64,000 bases of DNA. Origin: Hormiphora californensis. Lineage: Eukaryota; Ctenophora; Tentaculata; Cydippida; Pleurobrachiidae. The notes under the pieces are model-generated. The model saw only the letters and a list, made by a program, of their open reading frames with translations. It was not told the DNA's origin and searched no databases. This document shows positions 41,607 to 52,500 of the stretch, in pieces; positions within the stretch are counted from its first letter, which is position 1, and each line of letters begins with the position of its first letter. Location of the stretch: positions 7,889,711 to 7,953,710 of the forward strand of contig CM035356.1 in NCBI GenBank assembly GCA_020137815.1, in the 5' to 3' direction. The position numbers were made by a program, and so were the translations under genes.

Positions 41607-44436
41607 ATGATCGAAGGCAAACAGCTTGACCAGCTAAAGCTGTTCATTAGCGCATGCAAGATGAACCCTGACATTCTACATGAGCCAAAACTTGACTTTT
41701 TCAAGGAATACCTCATCTCCATGGGAGCTTCGGTACGTATAATACTGATCCAGATCTAGTGTTTACCATAACTTTATTGTTTATCTCTCCATCATTTCAT
41801 AGTTTATCAGTGATAAACTATCACTCCATAACTTCATAATTCTTCATCCCCTTCATCCCCTTCATCCCCCGTTTCCCAGGTGCCAGCTAAGAAGAGGAAG
41901 GAAGAGCCTAAACCTGAACCCAAGATGCCAACACCTGAACCTACCCCTGAACCAATGGAAGAAGAGGAGCCTGAGGAAGTGTCGAGCGAGGAAGGTAACA
42001 AAACATTAGGAAACAAACGCCTTGAGAGTACCTTTCAACATAGGAGACTCTTATCTTTGTGTACATATTGGTAACAAACTCGATGACTGGGTTAAGAGCG
42101 AAAGGAGTTCAAAAAGAGGGGCATCACGAGATAACAGGTTTCTAAAACTTCACCTCCCCTTCCAGAAGAGATAGAGCTAGATAACACGGGTGTGATATCT
42201 GGGGAGGATCTGATGGATCTTCCCATGGGTGACAGTGAAGAAACCCCTAGCGAGGAAGCCGTAGACAAGGCTAACAGCCTCCGGTTAGTAGATTATAACG
42301 ATGTGATTTAGATCCTAAAACATAAGGAATGCGATTTAAACATGGGTAATAACACCTTTAATTAATGTAAACACTCGTTGCAGAGGTCAGGCTATGTGCG
42401 CTATGGGAGATGGAAACCTTGACGAAGCTCTGAAGTTGTTTGGAGAGGCTATTGAGTTGAACCCTCACGCTGCCGTCTTGTTCGCTAAGAGATCTCAACT
42501 ATTGGTAAGGGAATAGAACCATTAAAATTGAATTAGAGTTGTAGTAATTTATCTACGTTGGTTTCCAAGCTCAGAACAATCAGTACAGTTTGAATTATTC
42601 GGAGCACGGACACAGTGTCATGCGACTCAACAGTGCAGTCTAGTCACGTGATACATGTATTTTTTAGCTGAGAAACAAGAAGCCGAATAACGCGGTACGT
42701 GACGCAGAGAAAGCCCTGGCTATCAACCCTGATAATGCTCTTGCCCACAAATGCAAGGGAAAGGCATACAGGTACTTTACCCAGTTTACTTTTGAGTCTT
42801 GATCCCGAACATCCCCCTCCCCCGATTTACTCAGTTTACTACACGATCAGCCCAATTAGATCTGCCAATAGGATAGGAGGACTAGATACCCCATTATTCT
42901 GCCACCCTGTAATCTCCCTACTACTTCACCAGGTTGCTTGGAAAATGGGAGGAATCAGCCCTGGCCCTGGCAGCCGGCCAAAAGTGTGACTACGATGATG
43001 ATACCCAGGAACTCCTCAAGACTGTGGTGAAACCTAACGCTGAAAAACTCAGGATGGCTCGACTCAGGAAGGAATCAAAGAACAGGGAGAAGGATCACAA
43101 GGATAAACTAGAGCGAATGTGAGTTGTGTGAAGTGTAAACTAAATTTGAGGTGTGTGAACTAAATGTGAGGTGTGTGAACTAAATGTGAGGTGTGTGAAC
43201 TAAATGTGAGGTGTGTGAACTAAATGTGAGGTGTGTGAACTAAATGTGAGGCGTGTGAACTAAATGTGAGGTGTGTGAACTAAATGTGAGGTGTGTGAAC
43301 TAAATGTGAGGCGTGTGAACTAAATGTGAGGTGTGTGAACTAAATGTGAGGCGTGTGAACTAAATGTGAGGTGTGTGAACTAAATGTGAGGTGTGTGAAC
43401 TAAATGTGAGGTGTGTGAACTAAATGTGAGGTGTGTGAACTAAATGTGAGGCGTGTGAACTAAATGTGAGGTGTGTGAACTAAATGTGAGGCGTGTAAAA
43501 ACAATGTGAGGGTTGTCAAGTTCACTTTTCAATGTCTATGCAATTCACAATTTCTCCCGTTTCAGCCGAAAAGCAAAGGAAGCACGACAGAAGGCACATG
43601 ACGAGGCCAAGGCACGTGAAGCATCAGGAATGGGTGGAATGGGTGGAATGGGAGGTATGGGTGGCATGGGAGGTATGGGTGGAATGGGTGGAATGGGAGG
43701 TATGCCCGGAGGTATGGATGGTGGTATGCCTGAAGGTATGGATGGAGGTATGCCGGAGGGTATGGCTGGTATCTTCAACGATCCAGAGATTGCCATCCTA
43801 CTCCAAGATCCAGAGGTTATCCAAGCTATGGCAGCCATCCAGCAGAACCCCGCCAATATGATGCAGTATATGAACAATCCTAAAGTGATGAAGGTGGTCA
43901 CCAAACTGCAGGGCAAATTCGCTGGAATGGGAGGAGGTATGTCAATTCGTAATAATTAGGAACGATTTTTTTTCTCTCGCCTGATTCGATTTTAAGTTTC
44001 CTAAAATCATTGATTTTTATAACTTTTTTTTTCAGATGATGGAGGCATGGGAGGAATGGGTGGAATGGGTGGAATGGGAGGTATGGGAGGCATGGGAGGT
44101 ATGCCTGGAGGAATGGGAGGCATGCCTGGAGGTATGGGAGGTATGCCCGGAGGTATGGGAGGTATGCCTGGAGGAATGGGAGGCATGCCTGGAGGATGCT
44201 GCAGTGGTGATTCATGTGGTGATTCAGCCCCATCGCAAGGTAAACTTTTAAATTAGAAAGTTTTTTCTAAGAAACCATTCTCGTCCCTCTATCCCCGTGA
44301 CAGTAGAGGGGTCTTGTGTTTAGGGGCCAAAAGAAACAGGAACGTTCATATAAACTAAAACCGTGTATTTTCAGGTACCAATAACAACGCCAACACTGGT
44401 CCCAAGTTCACGCCAACCTGCGATGATGTGGATTAA
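41607..44436 (+). CDS. ST13: Hsc70-interacting protein (Hip/ST13) with an extended Hsp70-like tail
   Basis: Nine exons join in frame to 468 codons: 41607-41732, 41880-41994, 42166-42283, 42384-42504, 42668-42771, 42933-43118, 43566-43936, 44036-44239, 44375-44436. Hip is a cytosolic co-chaperone that stabilises ADP-bound Hsp70. Order of parts: N-terminal dimerisation region ([16 protein letters not shown]), an acidic/proline linker, TPR repeats ([34 protein letters not shown]), a basic helix, a GGM repeat, then the DP2/STI1 domain ([34 protein letters not shown]). In vertebrates the protein ends soon after DP2. Here two more exons add a second GGMP-rich tract, a Cys/Ser/Asn linker and a C-terminal DDVD. 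The TTTCCTAGCATTCAG just before the ATG looks like a 3' splice site. Confidence 0.93.
43119..43505 (+). repeat. 20-bp minisatellite starting at the ST13 exon 6 donor
   Basis: About 18 copies of TAAATGTGAGGTGTGTGAAC. The exon junction is GCGAAT/GTGAGTTGTGTGAA, so each unit repeats AAT/GTGAG. Confidence 0.92.
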
Positions 44437-45011
44437 TGCCCCTCTCCAGAGCCCTCTCATCTTATTAACTTATTTCTATTTTTTCTAGAATCTAGAACTT
44501 ACCCCCTAATTGAACTTTAATTGACTCATGTGAGAAAAGAGAGAATTTTATCGAGATGTCTTGTTGAGCCAGTTTCTGTGTGTGTGGGAAAGAGAGATCG
44601 CAACATTGTAGTAGTTTCTGCATCTACTCATGTTTGCCTGACTGCTCAGAGTTGTGTTGTTGAGTGTTTTTTGTTTTACCGCCCTGATATCAGTTTCTCT
44701 ACTTTGTGTAACGCGCGGTGATGTGCGGGTAGAGGTGACAGCGCACACACCGCCCTCGCACGCGCACTCCCGAACACTCCACACCTAGAATTGAGGTGAT
44801 CTCGAAATTTCCGTGTGTCTGAGTGTATCTGATTTACCCTCTTCTTCCGTTTATCAGATATGCGTCCAAATCAAGATGGCATGATTAGCAATGATCCGAA
44901 GAGAAGACTACCTTGGGTTCAGTGAATCTGAGAGACTAGAGACCTCTCCCAATGTCAGATAGTTGACCTGGTGCCATGCAGGACCCAGGTATAGGGACCA
45001 ACTTACAAAAG
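44437..45011. other. 3' flank of ST13
   Basis: Likely 3' UTR and spacer; no convincing exon or RNA gene is seen. It ends at the 8-bp target site of the next element. Confidence 0.5.
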
Positions 45012-46130
45012 GGGGGGGGTGACACGTAACACTTTGTAACACTTTGTAACATGTAACGTGCACAAAAAGTTTTCTGCACATGTTACAAAGTGTTACATAG
45101 TGTTACAAAGTGTTACATAGTGTTACAAAGTGTTACATAGTGTTACAAAGTGTTACATAGTGTTACATAGTGTTACAAAGTGTTACAAAGTGTTACAAAG
45201 TGTTACATAGTGTTACAAAGTGTTACATAGTGTTACAAAGTGTTACATAGTGTTACAAAGTGTTACAAAGTGTCACAAATTGTTACAAATTGTTACAAAG
45301 TGTTACAAATTGTTACAAATTGTTACAAAGTGTTACAAATTGTTACAAAACACAAGGATTTGTAGCGAAGCAAATTTTCAACGGTTGGTGAATAAGTAAT
45401 TTGAACGACTTTGGTGTCTTTCTAGAACACATCTAAAAGTTTTAAATCATTTCTAGGGTTAAAACATACACTTTTTTACAAATTTGCGGATGTTTTGAGC
45501 CTCCGATGTCATCGACTGTGGAAATCAGGGCTGAAATAGTCCATTTGGTAAAGAAAAATATGAACTTTAGACAACGGTAAAGTTTTTAGAGTGATATTAG
45601 AAGTATTGTGCCTCTCAGAGGCCCCCAATGTGCTGAGTCACCTGTGAGGTGTGACCCAATTGACTTTTTTTCATTGGTAATCGATTCTTTGTACTTAATA
45701 AGATGATATACGACGTTTCTGTTGGAAAAAGAAATAAAATTTTTCCAAAATCAATTTTTTGGTCAAAGATTGAAAATGTGCTTCGCTACAAATCCTTGTG
45801 TTTTTGTAACAATTTGTAACAATTTGTAACACTTTGTGACACTATGTAACACTTTGTGACACTTTGTAACACTATGTAACAATTTGTAACACTTTGTAAC
45901 ACTATGTAACACTTTGTAACACTATGTAACACTTTGTAACACTATGTAACACTTTGTAACACTATGTAACACTTTGTAACACTATGTAACACTTTGTAAC
46001 ACTATGTAACACTTTGTAACACTATGTAACACTTTGTAACACTATGTAACACTTTGTAACATGTAACGTGCACAAAAAGTTTTCTGCACATGTTACAAAG
46101 TGTTACAAAGTGTTACGTGTCACCCCCCCC
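45012..46130. mobile_element. 1,119-bp foldback-like DNA element with tandem repeats in its arms
   Basis: Ends GGGGGGGGTGACACGTAACA and its complement are flanked by the perfect 8-bp duplication TACAAAAG (45004-45011, 46131-46138). The arms consist of arrays of 10-bp units, GTTACAAAGT and GTTACATAGT, facing each other. They are bounded inside by AAAACACAAGGATTTGTAGC and its complement. A ~400-bp unique centre has no long frame. Confidence 0.88.
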
Positions 46131-46309
46131 TACAAAAGTACCAGGGTTGTTACTTATTCTATTCAGTTAATAGTGAATAACAAGTTTGTGTTTTAGAATT
46201 TTAAATCCTACTCTGTTTCAGGAACAACAATCTGGAGATAGCTGAATGCTGATGGTCTGATAATCTGGTGCGAGCTGAAAACAGCTGCTGTTGGTGAGTT
46301 TAAAGTTTC

Positions 46310-46336
46310 AAATAGCCCCCCCCCCCCCCCCCCCCA
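46310..46336. repeat. Poly-C tract
   Basis: About 20 C in a row in the spacer right of the foldback element. Confidence 0.9.
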
Positions 46337-46677
46337 ATGGTCCCCATTTTGCTTTCTTCATCCAAATCTGCTCTGCCTGGAAATACATTTTATTGGAGAA
46401 AGTCGAAAGATAAACGCTGGGATTCTTCCATTCACAAATATAAAAAGACAGATAACTCTACACAATACAAAACTATACATCACATCCCAACACCTTTATT
46501 AACCTATTCTGATCCTGAGTGGTATCCAACTGTCACCCAGCGTCGTGTGATCCTCAGCAACTCTGATTTAAAACTAAACAGTAAACATTCACTCACTATA
46601 ACAGTGATAAATAGCTGGCTCTGTATATCGGGGGTCTAGGTACAACGCAGTGGCTCCTCTCTTGGTGATCACGGGTT

Positions 46678-48145
46678 TCAGTGTCCTCTAAGGTTCCCAA
46701 TGACAGGTTTAATATTAATTAAAGGGTCTAACTTGTGCTTCGGGACCGGAGGTGTTGCCCCCGGTATTGCTGGCCCACTAAGAAAAAGCCCATAACTGAA
46801 GGCATCATTTTGTTGTGCAGCAGCCGCTGAACCCTCATAAGCATCACAAATACTGACCCCATACATAGGTCGCTGTTTCGAGGGTGCCCTTCTGTTCTTC
46901 CCTCCTGATTTGCTGGCTTGGTAACGGTCGTACAGTGTCGGGATGGTTTGTTGTTGTTGGAGGGGGTTGCTAAGGTGCTCCTTTATAAATCTTCCTTTTG
47001 AACGTGCAACAGGCTCCGGTATTACCTCAGCCTTCTTTTTGTTGACCTGGAGTCCCTTGTGATCAACTGTTCCTGTGCCCGGTTTATACAAACTCTTGGC
47101 CACTGGCCCATGGTAAAGATGACCCCCTCCTCCTCCTCCACCCCCTCCCCCTCCACCAGCCCTCATTAGAAGACCCAGGGAGGTATTGGAAGCTGTCTCC
47201 TTCTTCTCGTTCTTATAGGTAGCGAGGCAGTCAGAGGTTTGTTGTTTCACCGCGACACTGGTGTTACCCGTACTATATTCAATGTGTGTGGGCCAATCTG
47301 CGTGGTGATAAACTGGGTGTTAGATGATATCTTACAAAACAGTATTGAAGTAGTCATAAATCAAATAAATTGAGATTACTGGCTAACTCGGGGCTTGCTA
47401 TCTTTGCTACCCTCGTCCCACACGAGGGGGCTTGCTATAATGGGAGGGGTAACCGCCAAATGTATTGTTTTATTCGGTCGAACAAGGCAACAAATGTACT
47501 GGGGTATCATAGGACCATGACATATTCAGCTTCACAAATTACAGACAACAATGAGACAGAGAGCAGCTATAATGCTTGTGTAGAGTGTGTATCATGAAGA
47601 GTGGGGGTTCAGGTGGCTTCTGTTCGCATGAATGTAAGAGGGCAAAGATGCTTGGCAAGAAATGTTCCTGAATCCTGGTATTAAGATTCACATGTGAGGA
47701 GGTTGATGGAAGGGCAGTTAGTGCAAGCTTTATTAGAGGTCTTTATGAAAAGGAAATGTAAGAGAAAAAAGCTCCCTAGTAAATTGTAGTTGTACGTAGG
47801 CATTTGTGGTGGAAAGCAATTATTAAAGAGCAATGTTTTAGACAATATGGTACCCAATTAGTACCTAAACCGGAATCAAGAATCAATTACCTGGTTTAAT
47901 GAGTGTAGGAAAGAACTGGTGATGATTTAAATGATGACCAACTATCCACGGCCAGACCCGGGAGCCCCACCCGGAGCTGCAGTTTCCCGGAGGTGGGTGA
48001 TCGCCCCATCCAGGATCAATACCGGGGGAACAGATTGGTCGCTCAGCAATAGACTTGAGGCGGGTGCCGTGCTTGGCTTTCTGTTCATCTTGTTTGGACC
48101 CCCCGCGGAGAGGAGAGGGTGTCGGGCAGTGTTGTATAGTCTCAT
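46678..48145 (-). CDS. Unrecognised Gly-rich protein, last two exons
   Basis: A terminal exon at 47297-46678 and the preceding exon 48145-48023 join in phase 1. They read through KSIAERPICSPDWPTHIEYSTG and end in a TGA at 46678. The protein has about 245 visible codons. It contains a run of 12 glycines (from GGN-type codons over 47105-47155), a basic segment (VARSKGRFIKEHL), four glutamines, and a C-terminal part rich in Pro and Gly (FLSGPAIPGATPPVPKHKL). Low complexity and lack of a known fold suggest a disordered protein. Upstream exons were not found before the copia LTR at 48848; the retrotransposon may sit in the gene's 5' region. I do not recognise it; the model rests on splice signals and phase only. 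Confidence 0.5.
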
Positions 48146-48847
48146 CTGTGGGCGGTTGTGTGAACACATTGTGGGCGTGATATCATGACTCCTCTGCACA
48201 TTGTGATTGGATAATTGCTTGCCACAGAAAGATTAAAAGATAAAGAGAGTGAGTGGATCGAGAGAGTCATGTTTAAAATGAGCTGCTGAATGTAGCAGAT
48301 CTACTGTGTGTATAACACGTGTAGCTATAGCCACGACTTGCACTGAGAACAATAGTCGAGTGATGACTGACAAGATGTAATAGTTAAAGAAGATGGTCGA
48401 GTGATGACTGTCAAGATAGTTAAAGAAGGACATACACAATTAGTGACAGAAAGAGAGGGGCCCTCATGAGAAGGAGAGATGGTAGTGATCAAAAGACACT
48501 GTTTCATGCAGATAAAGATATTATCTTGTTTCATGCAGATATGATTAAAGAGAAAAGACCACCTACAATATAAGATGTAATTGTGCAACTCCAACTTACT
48601 AAATGTAAAAACTTGTTTGGATAAAGGGTATTGCAGCGGTGACAATACACCATCGCAGAACTCTGTTTCTGAGGAAAGGGACAAATTTCAATGATTTTTT
48701 TGTAAGATCGTATCTAACCATCTCTCCCTCTCATTTCCGTGTAAAAAAGTTAGAGTTACTTGATAAATGTAGCTTTTCGTGATTTGGGAAAGTTAACAAG
48801 GTTCAAACACTTGGCAGGGAATAGGGATGAATACTTGACTTATAATA

Positions 48848-49208
48848 TGTTTCGGGGTATTCGGGGGGATTCAGGGGCCAGGGGCGTTGGGTGACCGTAC
48901 CGATGTATTTCCGTAGACAAAGATAAACACAGGATCTTACAAAGGTGAGAAGAAGGTTTCAAGGTAAACGAAGGTATAGTTGTTAGGAAGAATCTGACAA
49001 ACTTTCTTGCATTCTCACAAAACATCTGAGGTAAAACATCTCTCGCGCGGCGGAATATGGCGTGATTCCGCGCTCGCGATATCTCACAACACATTTGGAA
49101 CTCTCGCGCGTTCCATACAAACACTCAGGAAAACTGTGCCACACTCATGGCACACATCGCACACACACGTTACACACACAAACAAACTATCAGTTCACAC
49201 CTATCACA
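48848..49208 (-). repeat. 3' LTR of the copia element, 361 bp
   Basis: On the minus strand it starts TGTGATAGG after the polypurine tract and ends CCCGAAACA, giving TG...CA ends. The boundary was set by the polypurine tract on one side and by the 5' LTR copy on the other. Confidence 0.85.
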
Positions 49209-49227
49209 CTCCCCTCTCTTTCCTTTT
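49209..49227 (-). promoter_or_regulatory. Polypurine tract of the copia element
   Basis: On the minus strand AAAAGGAAAGAGAGGGGAG stands directly before TGTGATAG. This is the usual primer for plus-strand DNA synthesis at the 3' LTR. Confidence 0.8.
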
Positions 49228-49554
49228 CCGAATCGAGAGATGAGCAAGCAGGAGATTCAGGTCCGGCAAACTACAGGTCAGGGCTAAAAATGAACACTGT
49301 CATGAGTGGCTGGATGTGAAAAAAATAAAATGGCAGGGAAAAGAAAAATGCCAGTCGGCTAATAAACTCGTGACAAAGCATCAGGTGAGTTGAAATAAGT
49401 GAAGAACAAAAATCTATCACTGGGTAAAATAAGTAGTGAAAGTCAGGTGAGTTAAATATACACACTGGGTGAGTAGTAAGAAAACGGGTTAAGAAGTAAA
49501 AACTGGGTTAAAATAAGGTGAGATAAAATACAAAAGTAGGGATAAAGTAAACGG

Positions 49555-52500
49555 TTACAGCATTCCGTTGATAACGTCCGGGTTCACTCCTCTCTTTGTC
49601 AGGATGTCAGCGGGGTTCAACTTTGATTGAATCCAAGAGACTGTGACTTCCCCTCTCTCGATTCTCTCTTGAACTTCTCGTAACGTGAGAATTGTTGATT
49701 TATCTTCAGGGGTTGAAGACACCTTGTTTGCAGAGTCAACAACTTGTTTAGAGTCAGTGAAAATCTTGATTCCCGGGTCAAAAGTGAGTTCTCTCAAGAA
49801 GGATTGGATCAGGATTGCATATCCCAAACCATCACTCACTGCATAGAGTTCTGCTGCGTAGACACTTTTCACAACACGTTTAACCTTGTTGGAACTGTAG
49901 GCTATCAGGTTAGCGTGAGAGTTGTCTCCTGTTTCAGTTTGAGGGTCTCCCCAGAAAAGAATGACACCTTCCCCGGTTTTCTTGTCATGGAGGTTTCCAA
50001 GACTAGCGTCTGTAAAAACTGAAATATTAGCGTTAGTGTGAAAAATAGGGGAAAAAGTAATCTTTGTTGGGGATAAATTCTTGACAATCTTCTTCAGCTC
50101 TTTGAATTGTTTCCCAGTCCACGGTGATGTCGTAGTAATATCAAGAAGGCTAAAACAGATCTGTGGCATAGTCTGTGTTGCCAGCCAATTCAACTTTCCA
50201 ATCACAGCCCTCATGAGAGATTGGAGGTTATCATCAACTTCTTCACTATTCTGGGGCACAGGTTTGACAGAATTCAACTTTTCCATCATACTGTCTCTGA
50301 CATAGTTACAGTACTGCTGCTGTGTGACGAATATGTTGTTTCCTTGCTGTTTGACTTGCCAGCCAAGGTAGTTGAAATCGGTTATCTCCACTCGTCCTAT
50401 CTTGTATCTGTTCAGGGCGGGTTCCACTTTAGCGAAGAAATTGTGGTCACCTGTCATCAGAATGTCATCAACATGGACAACTAGTAATCCTTCTAGTTTT
50501 CCATCATCTCCGATGGTGAAGAATACGTTTTTGTCAATTTTAGATTGACGGAGAGTCTTCTTCAGAGTTGCAGAGAGAGAAAAATACCATTTTCTACCAG
50601 CGTCTCCTAGTCCATACAGGGGTTTCAGAAGTTTCCACAACACTCCTTGTTTCCTCATGGAATTAGGTGGTTTAACATACACCTCTCTTGACATAGTGTC
50701 TGATTGCAAATAAGCGCTTGCTACATCAACACTCTTCAGGTTCCAGTTGGTTGTAGTAGACAGACTGAGTAGAGTTCTCACTGCATACTTTGTTACAGTT
50801 GGGGATTGGGTTTGGTCCTCTAACTTTTCCTCGAATCCACGGGCAACTAGACGGGCCTTGACTGTCCCATCATCCTTTCGGGTTATAACCCATCGGGTGC
50901 TTACCCGGTCCTGTCCTGTGTCAGGCACTTCTTCAAATGCTTTAAACTCCTCCAGTTTATCGATCTCTTTCCTTCGTGCTAATTGCACTTCCTCTTTTCC
51001 CATCTTTGATGCTGCTAGGAGAATTTCATCATGTTCGGGACTGAAGGGTTCTTGATCTTCTGGGGGTTTTCTGGGACTGTCCTCTCTGGGATCTGTAGTC
51101 TCAGGTAAAAGTACCTGCTTCTGCTCAACATGATCATCAAGATTCTGGAGCTGTTCACTTTCTGGAACATTTATCTCAGGCACAGATCCACTTTCTTGGG
51201 GTACTTCCTCAACCGGATTATCAGGATTCGGAGGCTGTTCACTATCTGAAACATTGTTCTCTTGGACAGATCCACTTTGGGATTCTTCCTCTACCGCGTT
51301 ACCATTTTTAGTAACTTCAATCACTGTGTGTTCACTTTCGGAATCTGATACAGGATTTGTTGCTGCGGGGGTGTCTCTATGAGTTTTACTCCTCAATCCG
51401 AAATCTCTTGCTGGGGGTGTCACTTTGGGTTTCTTCTTCTTGGGCTTCTTCTTCTGTACTACCTTGGGCTCGGTTGGCCTATCCTCGGGTTCATCTTCCT
51501 CACTTGAGTCTCCCAGTGCTAATCGCGAATTGGGGACTGTCCTCTGGTTCTTGTCTTTTCGCTCATGGACTAGCCTCACTTTACAAGGATGTGCACGTAG
51601 TAGTGCTCCACCGTGCTTGATTAAAACATTGTTATCGATCATTCCAACAACTGTAGCGGGTCCCAACCAGGTTTTGTGAGCTTCACGCTTGTAGAATACC
51701 TTATCTCCCTGGACATAGGTATGTTGATCCTGTGTTGGTCCGGCACTATTTAGTGCTCGTTTCAGTCTGGAAGAATTTTCCAATTCGATAAACTTTAATC
51801 GGGCTGTCTTCATGGCTTGTAGATTCTTCACTACTAATTCATCTCCGTGAGCATTTCCTCCGTGAGCAGGTAGGCATTCTTCTGAGTCCAATACGTGTGG
51901 AAAGGTAGGAGCTGTGCCAAAAACTAGTTGATGTGGTGAAAATCCCATCTGATTGCTTAGCTGGTTCTTAGCATTGCTAGACCAAGCACAAGCCACTGGT
52001 ATAGTGCATCCAGTGTCATCACGAGTTTTGACAACCATGTCTCCAAGAATTCCGTTGTGTCTCTCAGTGAGACCATTGCACCATGGGCTCTCAGCTGGGG
52101 TAGCTTTCAACTCAATATCTAGGCGGCTTGCCATCTCTAGGATAACTTCGTTGGTGAATTCTCCTCCGTTGTCCGATAGGATCCTCTTGGGGCGACCAAA
52201 GATAGAAATCCAACATGTGAAGAATTTCTGAACACATTCTTCTGCTGATTTGTTCTCAATTGGGACCATAACACTGTACCTGGTTAGTGTATCAATGATA
52301 TGAATAGTCCATTTTGATTCACCCGAGCTGAATTTCAACATCTTTAAATCCATTGCAACACACTCATTGAAAGTGTTCCCGAGAGGTAATGCAACTTTCC
52401 TCCTAGGTTTGGATCGTTGATGCTCCATGCATTGTTGGCATTCAAGTGCAACTTGGTGAAGTTCTCGACAAATCTCTTCCTTGTTGGGGTGATTGGAAGA

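Noticed and set aside
48848-48998. A complete 151-bp LTR
   Set aside because: The 151-bp segment lacks a CA end on the inner side and is 210 bp from the polypurine tract; the true 3' LTR runs to 49208 and only the other copy is cut at 151 bp.
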